55,734 bases of DNA from the NCBI GenBank assembly GCA_029260655.1, contig JAJDCU010000057.1, positions 1-55,734 of the forward strand. The letters are read 5' to 3'. Shown here piece after piece: positions 7,828 to 15,838 of this stretch. The translations under genes were made by a program, and so were the position numbers. Position 1 is the stretch's first letter, and each line of letters starts with the position of its first letter. Source of the DNA: Phycisphaeraceae bacterium. Its GTDB lineage: Bacteria > Planctomycetota > Phycisphaerae > Phycisphaerales > Phycisphaeraceae. The notes under the pieces were generated by a model. The model had not been told where the DNA came from and ran no database searches. It saw only the letters and a list, made by a program, of their open reading frames with translations.

Positions 7828-9573
7828 ATGGCGTTTATAACAATCCCAAGGCTGATCAAGGCCGCGTTTCTGCTGATGCTCGCGGCCCCGCTGGCGCTGA
7901 AGGGGCTGCATGTAGACAACTACATCCATCTACACACGGATATACGGTTTCTCGGGGCAACCCAGGTCCTGGCCAATGACGCGATCATATACGCCTTTAT
8001 GTTGGCCCTGTTCTATCTGTCTTTCTTGTCTAAAACGCCCTTCGCCGCATCTATTGCGCTTAAGGGACTGGCCTTCCTGGCGTATCTACTCTTTGTCATC
8101 GATTCGATTGTCATTGTAAGTTTTAATACCCACCTGACCGTCGGTGACGCCGCGTCCTACGTCTCCTATATGCCGCAATACATCACACAGGTATCAGGCA
8201 AGAAGGATATCCTTATTCTCTGCGCCGCCGTGGTGACGGTCGGTCTATCTGCCTGGATGCTTGTTTCCAGGTACACCATCAATCGTAAAGCTCATCACAT
8301 ACTGGCCATCCTTACCATCTTCGGCCTGCTGATAGCCTGGTGCTTTACCAAGAATGAAAGGTATACCCACTCGTGGATCTACAAGAATGTCGTCGATTAC
8401 AACCTGGAGACCCGCTCGGAGTCACGCGCGTATAGCGACGCCTTTGCCGGCCGGTTCCGCTACGATCACAAAGAACACAAGCAACCCAATGCGCCACAAA
8501 CTCCCAATATCATCATCCTCATGGTCGAGTCGCTTTCGTCGTACCAGAGCAAGTACTTCTCGGGCCTAAGCGGCTGGACGCCTAACCTGGACAGGATCGC
8601 CCGTCAGAATGTCGCGTACAAGGCGTTTTATGCAAACGGGTTTTCTACGAACGATTGCTACATCTCGGTGCTCACCGGCCGGGTCCCGATACGCCCACCG
8701 GCCACCGGTCTATCCGGCTGGGGGACGCCGTTCTACGGGTTCCATGACCCCGCCGAAACACTGCCGCGGATACTGGCTGAAAAAGGATACACCACCGAGT
8801 TCTTGATAGCCGGTGATCTCAGCTTCGCGGATGTCGGGGGTTGGGTACGTCGCATTGGCTTTGACTACATCGAAGGCAACGAGCACGCCTACTACGAAGA
8901 CTGGGACAGGTATCAATTCGATTCGGCCCCCGATGAGGCGCTTTACGACCGCGTCTATGACAGGATCAAGCACAACGGTGGGGGTAAGTACCTGATTTAT
9001 GTATCAACGTTGAGTACACACCACCCGTTTATCAGCCCGGATAGCGGCAACCATTCTGAGGCCGAAACAGTCATGTACGCGGACAGACAGCTCGGGGCGT
9101 TTCACGAAAAGCTGGTGGATACGGGCTTCTTTGAGCAGGGCATACTAATCATCCTCGGAGACCATCACTCGATGCTCCCGCTGACACGGGGAGAGACCAA
9201 AACGTTCGGCCCCTACCGCGCCGCGGCCAGGGTCCCGCTGATCGTGTCCTACGGCAACAAACAACAGGCGGTCGTGACCGGGCTGCATCAACAGGCCGAC
9301 CTATTCAACAGCCTGAAGAACATGACCTCAACCACCCTCACATACTCGGACTGGCTCGGTGATATCTTCAACGACAAGCCCACCAAATACATCGCTCACC
9401 GCCGCGGCGACCACAGGGATATCATCAGCGTCTTCACCCAAGACCGGGATTACCTGATCAAACTCGACGGCGACGATACCCGTCTGATCAAAGATGATTC
9501 TGTCGAAGAGGATCTGAAAGAAGAGCTGGTCGGCCAAGTGAATGCGGCGCGGGTGCCGGCGAGCGTCAAGTAA
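7828..9573 (+). CDS. LtaS/OpgB-like membrane sulfatase-fold transferase
   Basis: An integral membrane enzyme of the alkaline phosphatase/sulfatase superfamily, resembling LtaS and OpgB phosphoglycerol transferases or phosphoethanolamine transferases. Seen: about five membrane segments in the first 190 residues, then an extracytoplasmic sulfatase-fold domain beginning PNIIILMVESLSSYQSKYF, with GWTPNLDRIARQNV, SVLTGRVP and the metal-site segment IIILGDHHSMLPLT. The arylsulfatase C-x-P-S-R formylglycine motif is absent; the nucleophile is probably a Ser/Thr around GFSTNDCYISVLTG, as in LtaS-type enzymes. The ATG at 7828 is chosen because AAAGAGG lies just upstream and hydrophobic sequence begins at once. 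The antiporter tail fragment precedes it and the gene ends before an orphan PEP-CTERM tail. Confidence 0.82.
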   Translation: MAFITIPRLIKAAFLLMLAAPLALKGLHVDNYIHLHTDIRFLGATQVLANDAIIYAFMLALFYLSFLSKTPFAASIALKGLAFLAYLLFVIDSIVIVSFNTHLTVGDAASYVSYMPQYITQVSGKKDILILCAAVVTVGLSAWMLVSRYTINRKAHHILAILTIFGLLIAWCFTKNERYTHSWIYKNVVDYNLETRSESRAYSDAFAGRFRYDHKEHKQPNAPQTPNIIILMVESLSSYQSKYFSGLSGWTPNLDRIARQNVAYKAFYANGFSTNDCYISVLTGRVPIRPPATGLSGWGTPFYGFHDPAETLPRILAEKGYTTEFLIAGDLSFADVGGWVRRIGFDYIEGNEHAYYEDWDRYQFDSAPDEALYDRVYDRIKHNGGGKYLIYVSTLSTHHPFISPDSGNHSEAETVMYADRQLGAFHEKLVDTGFFEQGILIILGDHHSMLPLTRGETKTFGPYRAAARVPLIVSYGNKQQAVVTGLHQQADLFNSLKNMTSTTLTYSDWLGDIFNDKPTKYIAHRRGDHRDIISVFTQDRDYLIKLDGDDTRLIKDDSVEEDLKEELVGQVNAARVPASVK

Positions 9574-9617
9574 AAGTCCGACTGTATTTCTCACCCGCCA
9601 TCCCATCTTTGCTACAG

Positions 9618-9779
9618 ATGGCGGCGGATTCCCCATCTCCGAGGCGCGGGCGGCCAGGGCCCTTCGTCCCGGCGGCCGGCTCGATGCATCTGGTGATGGA
9701 CGCGGTCGTTCCCGAACCGACAGCCTTGGCCGTGTTCGGCCTCGCCCTGGCCGGCGCTCTGGTTCGCCGACGAAACTGA
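9618..9779 (+). pseudogene. Orphan PEP-CTERM sorting tail
   Basis: A short plus-strand frame (ATG 9618, TGA 9777) ends in VVPEPTALAVFGLALAGALV followed by RRRN: a complete PEP-CTERM signal of PEP motif, hydrophobic helix and Arg cluster. The preceding 30 or so residues are low-complexity Pro/Arg-rich and no signal peptide or body domain is attached. It is best read as the surviving 3' end of a lost or frameshifted exported-protein gene. Confidence 0.6.
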
Positions 9780-9894
9780 CACGCCGCCTGACCTCAACGC
9801 TTTTTTCAGGTCCGAGACAATCCGCCGGGTGCCGCACTTTGACTTTGACCCAAAGGGCAAAGTGTAGCGATCGGCAGGGATTAGCGGTCGAGCT

Positions 9895-10608
9895 TCAGGC
9901 CGTACGGGTGATCCTTCGACGCACGCCAAGGACCAGGCAGGCGCCGAATCCAAGAATCGCGAAGGATGTGGGTTCAGGCACGGGCACCGTCAACTCGGAC
10001 GAGATGGCGTACAGCCTATGGACGTGGGTCCTGTCATCCGTAGTCAGGTTGATCCAACTGGGGTCCATCTGGCCGGCCACGCCCACGTTGGCAAAAGCGA
10101 AAGGCAACCCCAACGGGTTTGCGCTCGTGCCGTCACCAATCGTGTCCGTCCACACAAGTAAGCCGAAGTTGCCGGGGTCGGTACTGCCGGTCGGGGTGAC
10201 GCCAATGGGAGATAAGAGACTGCCATCCCACAAGTCGGCTTCTTCTAACGCAATGGCGTTGCCGTCCAGGTCATAGATCGGATGCATGGGGTCCTGGATG
10301 TTGTCCCGGGCGTCAATGGAGGACACAGAAACGATGGCGAACCAATCCACGGGCGCGCCGTGAATGATGTCTAGCCCCGCCGCGGCCGCGTCGGCCATGA
10401 CCATTGCGTTGTAGCTCGTGATGGTGTCAGCGTCGGTGTTGGTTTCATCCGCTACAAACCAGGTGGCGCTATCTGTTACGAACGCAAGATGGTACTTGTC
10501 GCCCTGCGACAGTCCCGGTGGCGTCGTAACGATGGGGATCGCCGGCAAGGTGTGTGCGAAGACCAGGACCACCACGGCAGCGATCAGACAGATCGGTGAG
10601 GTGTTCAT
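9895..10608 (-). CDS. PEP-CTERM exported protein of unknown function
   Basis: A 237-residue exported protein. Seen: an N-terminal signal peptide (SPICLIAAVVVLVFAHTLPA), a body with no family I recognise (YHLAFVTDSATWFVADETNT, WDGSLLSPIGVTPTG, FGLLVWTDTIGDG), and a C-terminal PEP-CTERM tail (VPVPEPTSFAILGFGACLVL then GVRRR). Such tails are expected to be processed by an exosortase; none is encoded in this window. An AAGGAG Shine-Dalgarno sits seven bases before the ATG, a clear start. The body resembles conserved planctomycete proteins that describe a date- or text-like extracellular fold only vaguely, so no function is offered. Confidence 0.8.
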   Translation of the reverse strand: MNTSPICLIAAVVVLVFAHTLPAIPIVTTPPGLSQGDKYHLAFVTDSATWFVADETNTDADTITSYNAMVMADAAAAGLDIIHGAPVDWFAIVSVSSIDARDNIQDPMHPIYDLDGNAIALEEADLWDGSLLSPIGVTPTGSTDPGNFGLLVWTDTIGDGTSANPLGLPFAFANVGVAGQMDPSWINLTTDDRTHVHRLYAISSELTVPVPEPTSFAILGFGACLVLGVRRRITRTA

Positions 10609-10963
10609 TTTCCACTCCTTAGATTGTCAATGTGTGATTGGTTGGAATCTGATTCTGGATGAACGAGCGAGGGCGAGGGATTAATTAACGCGGGACAAGC
10701 AGGGGCGCTTGCGTGAGCCGAGCCACATCAATCAAAATACTGATTTGTCCGAAGATGTCAAGGTCTTGGGCGTCGGCCTTGTCTGTCTTTTGCGCCTTTG
10801 TGTCTCTTCGTGGCCAAACGTCTCATGGGATTAGCCCCAAGATGGCACAAAAGCGTAGGTGATCGGCCGCGACAATACCCCGGTGATTAATGACGATTCG
10901 AACAGTAACGACATCAATGCAGCGATCGTTGGTCGGGTGAATGTGGCATGCTTATTGGGGGGA
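10609..10963. other. Intergenic stretch between PEP-CTERM and DUF4238 genes
   Basis: This 355-bp stretch is upstream of the PEP-CTERM gene and downstream of the DUF4238 gene, so it should hold the minus-strand promoter of the former. Short open frames exist on both strands, but none has a credible protein or start. It is noticeably richer in A and T than the flanking genes. Confidence 0.4.
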
Positions 10964-11839
10964 CTAGAGGTGATCGGCAGCGTCAGGATGAGACCATATA
11001 GCTTTGAGTTCGGTAGCATCGCTATATCCAAGAAACGGTTTCCTCGCTCTAGCAAACAATTCATCATCGTATTTGGCTGGGTTATTAGTGAGTAATTCAA
11101 CGGTGTAATCGAGTGTGTCAAGACTGGCGGAGTAGATAAGTCGCTTTGCCCATCCAACTTGAAGCAGAGTTAGCATCCCCATTTCGTGGTTCATTGAGGA
11201 TAAAAAATCAGCCGCATCTCCTGCTGGTGAGATTGTTGCCATCAATTTGTGACTCAGGGGCAACATTACAGGGCCTGGTTCTCCAACCTTCCCGTAGGGT
11301 AGGACGACTGGTGGTTGGTCGGTTAGTAAGAACCCGTGATCGGTAGGTGAAATCATATTGCAGAAGGATAACTGGGTAGATCGTAGACGTCTGCGGAGTT
11401 TTTCGTATGCACCACGCCGGCATGTGAGTGTCAATGCTTTGCCCGAGTTTGGAAGATGTGATTTGTCTTCATCGGATAATGAATCGTATGCTATTGGCAC
11501 TGTAGATGCGAAGTAGACGCTACGGGTCAATGCAAGTGCAAACCAGTCAGTTAGCTGGCCAGACTCTTCTTCGTTAAGCTCAGCATGGGGGTCCACCACT
11601 AGTTGTTGGCATATTGGCGCAATACAGACTTCGAGCGGCTTGACTATATCTCCATCGAAGTCATCGGTGTCTGTTGTGTAGTAGTACGAATTGTTTAAAA
11701 TGTCCGCGGGTAAGTTTCCGAAGTTCCGGCTGTTGATGGTTAGAGTTTCTTTGTTGAGGCAGAAAAGGCGATCCCCGTCGCCTAGAAATTGGCGGATGTT
11801 GAATTGTGAAACAAAGTGCTGAGCTTTATTCACGGCCAT
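10964..11839 (-). CDS. DUF4238 domain protein
   Basis: A 291-residue cytoplasmic protein. The opening KAQHFVSQFNIRQFLGDGDRLFCLNK matches the typical DUF4238 start (K-x-QH-[FY]-[VI]-x-QF-x-[IL]-R-x-F, followed by a short strand that ends in a named 'product' stretch), and the middle GFLLTDQPPVVLPYGKVGEPGPVMLPLSHKLMATISP matches the family's later conserved block. The family's function is not established; members occur sporadically in accessory regions and some sit near defence genes. Base composition is clearly more AT-rich than in neighbouring genes, and codon choice is relaxed, consistent with horizontal acquisition. The gene is isolated: unknown fragments flank it on both sides. Confidence 0.75.
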   Translation of the reverse strand: MAVNKAQHFVSQFNIRQFLGDGDRLFCLNKETLTINSRNFGNLPADILNNSYYYTTDTDDFDGDIVKPLEVCIAPICQQLVVDPHAELNEEESGQLTDWFALALTRSVYFASTVPIAYDSLSDEDKSHLPNSGKALTLTCRRGAYEKLRRRLRSTQLSFCNMISPTDHGFLLTDQPPVVLPYGKVGEPGPVMLPLSHKLMATISPAGDAADFLSSMNHEMGMLTLLQVGWAKRLIYSASLDTLDYTVELLTNNPAKYDDELFARARKPFLGYSDATELKAIWSHPDAADHL

Positions 11840-11876
11840 TGCATACGTCCATACTTACAGAAATATTCTTTCCGTA

Positions 11877-12029
11877 TTATCCCAACTCCACCTCATCCTG
11901 ATACTCCGGGACGCTGACGTTCCAACCCAGCTTTGGCAGGATGACTTCTGGCAGCGCTTCTGCGCCGCGATCTTCGCCGGGGGTTTTCAGGTACCTCGTG
12001 CGTGCGTATCCCCCGGCGAAACCGGGGGC
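11877..12029 (-). pseudogene. Decayed 3' coding fragment
   Basis: A 50-codon minus-strand frame runs from just after a TAA (12030-12032) to a TAA at 11877-11879. Its latter half (RGAEALPEVILPKLGWNVSV, then PEYQDEVELG) has well-balanced, protein-like composition, unlike a random frame. No start codon, domain or partner is visible. The first part overlaps an 11-bp inverted repeat. It is either a gene remnant or a frame through a short repetitive element. Confidence 0.35.
11973..12020. repeat. Perfect 11-bp inverted repeat (REP-like hairpin)
   Basis: TTCGCCGGGGG (11973-11983) is the exact reverse complement of CCCCCGGCGAA (12010-12020), with a 26-base spacer; a third, partial GCCGGGGG-like block follows at 12022-12029. 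It lies between two minus-strand genes and could act as a terminator for the downstream side or be a short palindromic repeat unit. Confidence 0.6.
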
Positions 12030-12062
12030 TTAGGGGAGAGAAGATTTGAAACGGGATCCGGC

Positions 12063-13070
12063 TTAGGCGGCGTTGTTGCCGTTTGATCGGCCGTTGAGCA
12101 GGCCGTGGTCGAAGTACCACTGGGCGGTACGGCGGACGCCTTCGGCGGCGGTGATCTTGGGGTCGTACCCGATCGCCTGGTTCGCCTTGGCGTGGGTGAA
12201 GGATCGGTTCTTGGTGAAGAACCCGACGCGCCTGCGGTGTAAGGGCGGCTCGATGCGCAGGGGGATGCAGAGTGCTTCGCACATGACGGCGGCGGCGTAG
12301 ACCGGCGCCAGGGGGATGTGTCCGCGCGGGGGTTTGACGCCGACGGCGTCGGCGACGAGGGATGCCAGTTGTTTCAGTGGCACGTAGTCGGGGCCGCAGA
12401 GGATGAAGGTATCGCCGAGCGCTTCGGGCTTCTCGCCGCAGAGGATGATCCCGTCGACCAGGTCGTCGATGTAGACCATGTGGAAGTTGACCTTGCCCGG
12501 GCCGACCATGCGGAATCGGCGGGTGTGGATGGTCTTGAAGAGTTTGAGCAACCGCATGTCACCCGGGCCGTAGATCCCGGCGGGCCGGAAGATGGAGATC
12601 GGCTGGCCCTGTTCCTGGCGCTCTTTGGCGAGCTTTTCACCGTCGAGCTTGGTGCGCTGGTAGATGTCGCAGGGGGCGTAGGGTGCGGTTTCATCGGAGG
12701 GGATCTGCTTGACCGACCCGTGGACGCCGATGGTGCTGCAGTGTGCGACGCGTTCGCAGCCGTGCTTTTTCGCGGCGTCCAGGACGTATTGCGTGCCGGT
12801 GACGTTGACATCGTGGTAGTAGCTGTCGGCGTGTCCGGCGGTCCTGAAGCAGGCGGCGATGTGATAGACCTTCTCGCAGCCGGCGACAGCGCGGTCGACG
12901 GCGTCCTGGTCGGTGATGTCGCCCTGGATGATCTCGATGTCGTGGCCATCCAGGAACGAGGTGTCCGAGCCCTTGCGCGCCATCGCGCGGACCCGGTGCC
13001 CGTGCGCTGCCAGCGTGACCGCCAGCCTGCCTCCCGTGAACCCTGTTGCGCCTGTCACCAGTACTTGCAT
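12063..13070 (-). CDS. NAD-dependent epimerase/dehydratase (extended SDR)
   Basis: A cytoplasmic extended short-chain dehydrogenase, usually acting on nucleotide sugars or related ketones. Seen: the nucleotide-binding motif VTGATGFTGGRLA near the N-terminus, GDITDQDAVDRAVAGCEKVYHIAA, the active-site serine region HCSTIGVHG, and the catalytic Tyr-x3-Lys in DIYQRTKLDGEKLA; then FRPAGIYGPGD. The ATG at 13070 is preferred to the TTG three bases earlier. Length (335) is normal. It follows the GT4 gene by 88 bp on the same strand, suggesting a role in making or altering a surface glycan, though 3-beta-hydroxysteroid-dehydrogenase-like and dihydroflavonol-reductase-like members also look like this. 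Confidence 0.88.
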   Translation of the reverse strand: MQVLVTGATGFTGGRLAVTLAAHGHRVRAMARKGSDTSFLDGHDIEIIQGDITDQDAVDRAVAGCEKVYHIAACFRTAGHADSYYHDVNVTGTQYVLDAAKKHGCERVAHCSTIGVHGSVKQIPSDETAPYAPCDIYQRTKLDGEKLAKERQEQGQPISIFRPAGIYGPGDMRLLKLFKTIHTRRFRMVGPGKVNFHMVYIDDLVDGIILCGEKPEALGDTFILCGPDYVPLKQLASLVADAVGVKPPRGHIPLAPVYAAAVMCEALCIPLRIEPPLHRRRVGFFTKNRSFTHAKANQAIGYDPKITAAEGVRRTAQWYFDHGLLNGRSNGNNAA

Positions 13071-13158
13071 CAATCGCTTCTCGCTTGCCCCGGCTACTTC
13101 CGGTCTTCCGCGGACGGCCCGCCGGTATGTGTCGCTTGGCCCTGTATGGTCGCAGGGC

Positions 13159-14349
13159 TCACGCGGTGTTTGGGCTGTGTCCGCCGCTTGTTTTAGATCG
13201 GCTAAGGCCGGGCAGTGTGTTGTAAAAATCTAACAGTCGCTGTCGGAACCGCTGTTCGCTGAACTCCCGCTGGACGTAGGTTCGGCCGGCATCGCCGATT
13301 TCCTGACGCAGTTGATCCGATCCGATCAGACGGCCCATCCCCTGCGCCATCGCCTCCGGGTCAGGCTCGACCAGTACGCAGACCTCGTCATCCATCACCT
13401 GGGTGTGCGTCGGCAGCCTCGTGGCCAGGACGGGCTTGCCCGATTGCAGGTAGCTGTAGACCTTCATGGGGGTATTGTTGCCCTGTGTCCTGGGCGAGAC
13501 AAGGATGTCGGCGAAACTCAGCACGGCTCCGAGGCTGTCGATCGGGACCGGGCCAATAAACCGCACGCGGTCCAGCTCAAACAGCCGACCGGCGTGGGCC
13601 TTGTATTGCTCGATGTGCTCGGGCGAGCCGCCGACGATCAGCAACACGGCATCGGGGTGCTTGTCGGCGACTTTTGAGAAGGCGTCCAGCATCAGGCCGA
13701 TGCCCTGGTAGCTTTCCAGGTTCCCGACATACATCAGCCTTGTGCCGGTGGCCTGGGTCAACGATTGAGGCAAGGTGGTGTCGTCGCTGCCGGTGAAGGG
13801 GATATCCGGCAAGAGCGCGACGTTGCCGGCCCGGTGGTATCTCATCGCCTCATCGACCAGGGCCGGGCACACCGCCAACACGCCCAGGCTCCTGCGCACC
13901 GTGCGCCTTTCCATCCAGGCAAACACCCAGGCGATCGGGGTAAAAAGCTTGTTTTTCTCCACGATCTGTAGGCTCATCAGTGAGTCCATGTCGAAGATGT
14001 ACCCCACGCCAAACAGCGCCCGGATCAGCCAGGCGATGAACGCCGACTCCTCCACGGCGTGGACCACGTCGTAGCTGTTGCGCCGCGCCATGGACACGGC
14101 CTTGCACAGCATGAACAGGTCGCAGACGGCCTTCTGCCAGCTCGGCCCGATCGGGATCTTCTTCACCAGCGGCGGGTGGGCCGTGCGGTGGTGGGTCACG
14201 GCGTCGATCCGGACGTCCTCGCCCTCGTGGTAGGAAAGCACGTCGATTGTGTGGCCCTGCTGAGACAGCGCCTGCAGCGCCGCGCGCACCGCGATCGGCG
14301 TGCCTCGGTTGGTGAAAAATGGCTGGGGTGCCAGGAACAGGATCTTCAA
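13159..14349 (-). CDS. Group 1 (GT4) glycosyltransferase
   Basis: A GT-B-fold transferase that adds a sugar from a nucleotide donor to a lipid or glycan acceptor at the membrane. Seen: N-terminal MKILFLAPQPFFTNRGTPIAV, the linker segment RLMYVGNLESYQGIGLMLDAF, the donor-site stretch VLLIVGGSPEHIEQY, and SFADILVSPRTQGNNTPMKVYSYLQSGKPVLAT with the family's Glu position replaced within the PMKVYSYL motif. The start is a TTG at 14349, supported by the perfect family N-terminus. At 396 residues it has the usual length. Its neighbour downstream is an SDR epimerase, so the pair may serve one surface polysaccharide or glycolipid. Confidence 0.88.
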   Translation of the reverse strand: MKILFLAPQPFFTNRGTPIAVRAALQALSQQGHTIDVLSYHEGEDVRIDAVTHHRTAHPPLVKKIPIGPSWQKAVCDLFMLCKAVSMARRNSYDVVHAVEESAFIAWLIRALFGVGYIFDMDSLMSLQIVEKNKLFTPIAWVFAWMERRTVRRSLGVLAVCPALVDEAMRYHRAGNVALLPDIPFTGSDDTTLPQSLTQATGTRLMYVGNLESYQGIGLMLDAFSKVADKHPDAVLLIVGGSPEHIEQYKAHAGRLFELDRVRFIGPVPIDSLGAVLSFADILVSPRTQGNNTPMKVYSYLQSGKPVLATRLPTHTQVMDDEVCVLVEPDPEAMAQGMGRLIGSDQLRQEIGDAGRTYVQREFSEQRFRQRLLDFYNTLPGLSRSKTSGGHSPNTA

Positions 14350-14607
14350 CGCGGCGCTCCGTCACGGTCGAAAGTGTCTCGGTGGGATGGCTTGGGCGTC
14401 AGGGTGAAAGTCATCGTGATCGACGGTCCGTTCTCGCGTAAGAGCCGGGTTCATTTCGGGGGTTCATCCCCGGGCCAACCTATCGGCGAGGCGGGGTTGA
14501 CGGCCCGGTCATTCATACATCGGCCTGTGCGCGTCACCGCGGCTAGACTGATCGACAGGTCCAATAATAGCCGTCTGTATCGGCGTTATCCTTCACTTAG
14601 AAGGGCG

Positions 14608-15462
14608 CTAGGCTCGCTTGCCGAGGCGCTTGCGCAGCTGCATCCGCAGTTGAGCCGACAGGAATCCCCCCAGGCCTGCCGTCCGCCCGTAGGTGTCGGG
14701 CTGGCGGTCGCGGGTCTCGATCAGGCGCTTGATGGACGCCGCCGGCATCGCGCGGTCCACCGAGCCATCGAGCGCCATCCCGTACCTGCCCGCATTGCAG
14801 GCCTGACCGGGTAGCGGCAGGGGGTCGGTGCCCGGCAGCACCCACACATCGTGTCGCCGCGCATCTTGAAATTGTTTCGGCGCTGCGCTGAGCCTGAGCC
14901 GGCCCGCGTTGTCGCCCAGGCACAAACGGCTGCCAAGCGGACCGCTGAGCAACCGGTCGACCAGCTTGCCCCGCGCCCCGCGCCACTTGCCTACGCCGTA
15001 AGGCAGCACGGGTAAACCGCCGGCCTCGATCACTTTCTCGATCGTATGTTCAGCCACACGCCCGTCGGTGAACTGTTCGTTGCAGCACAGAGCCAACACC
15101 TCCAGCCCCTCACGTGTAACGATCTGCCGCCCGGCGATGACGACCAGCACGTCTTGGCCGCCCTGCGCCGCAATTAATGATCGGCCTTCGCTTGCCGGAT
15201 GGAACCGCCAGCGCCCGTGGTCGAACTCGTGCTGGGCGATCAGTGACTCGAACGCGTGGTCGTTGGCGGTCTCGGCCAGCATCAAGCAGCCCGGCGCGTC
15301 CCCCGTAAGCCCTAGCCCAAGCGCCGCCGCCTGGAAGTTCGCCCGCGCCGCATCAAAGAACGTGGTCCGGTCGAAGCAGTCGTACAGGTGGACGTGCGCA
15401 TCGACCAGCATCGGCGCTTCCCACGTATCCACGGCGGGTTGTTCGTTCGCTTCGATGGTCAT
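14608..15462 (-). CDS. TIM-barrel-hydrolase-like protein
   Basis: A 284-residue protein opening with LVDAHVHLYDCFDRTTFFDAA, the H-x-H strand that starts amidohydrolase/PHP-type metal-dependent hydrolases. Later segments (VLPYGVGKWRGARGKLVDRLL, GRLCLGDNAGRL, DVWVLPGTDPLPLPGQACNAGRYGMALD) resemble a barrel with a C-terminal phosphate or metal site, including a Gly-Thr-Asp turn that fits the family's late Asp. I do not recognise the subfamily. The C-terminus is Arg/Lys-rich (LRMQLRKRLGKRA). An ATG at 15462 is used; the ATG 16 codons later (MLVDAHVHLYD) is also possible. It is upstream of the GT4 gene on the same strand but 258 bp away. Confidence 0.65.
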   Translation of the reverse strand: MTIEANEQPAVDTWEAPMLVDAHVHLYDCFDRTTFFDAARANFQAAALGLGLTGDAPGCLMLAETANDHAFESLIAQHEFDHGRWRFHPASEGRSLIAAQGGQDVLVVIAGRQIVTREGLEVLALCCNEQFTDGRVAEHTIEKVIEAGGLPVLPYGVGKWRGARGKLVDRLLSGPLGSRLCLGDNAGRLRLSAAPKQFQDARRHDVWVLPGTDPLPLPGQACNAGRYGMALDGSVDRAMPAASIKRLIETRDRQPDTYGRTAGLGGFLSAQLRMQLRKRLGKRA

Positions 15463-15838
15463 GGCTCACCTACCCCGCTCCAAACCCACACCAGCCGGCC
15501 GCCCGGGTAAACAGTACCGCCAAGGACCGGCCGACTCAACGCGCCACTGGGGCGTCCTTATTATCCGGGTCGTGTTCCGAATGTCGTGTGTGTCTGCTAT
15601 TGGATAATCGCAGATCGCCGATCTCAACCCTTTGGGCTAACACGCGGGTCGGCGTCCCGCCGGCCTTGAGCTTCAATCACCCCCTGCTGTTGCCTGCAAG
15701 CAGCCGTATGGCCGGCGCCTGCGACCTATTTTCACCGCATGAGCCTATTTTGTTTGATATCCGGCCAGGGTAAATGTTAATATTGGAGTTTCGTGAGTTG
15801 TCGTTTCGTTTTTCTTCATCCGAGTCTGGGCGGGCCAT
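15463..15838. other. Divergent intergenic stretch
   Basis: These 376 bp separate two divergent genes and should contain both promoters. AT-rich sequence at about 15750-15785, shortly before the plus-strand gene, is the likeliest core promoter zone. No gene, RNA or terminator is convincing. Confidence 0.4.

Noticed and set aside
10859-11095. A 78-codon plus-strand frame overlapping the DUF4238 gene
   Set aside because: The minus-strand gene has the family N-terminus and a much longer frame; this one has no supporting signal.
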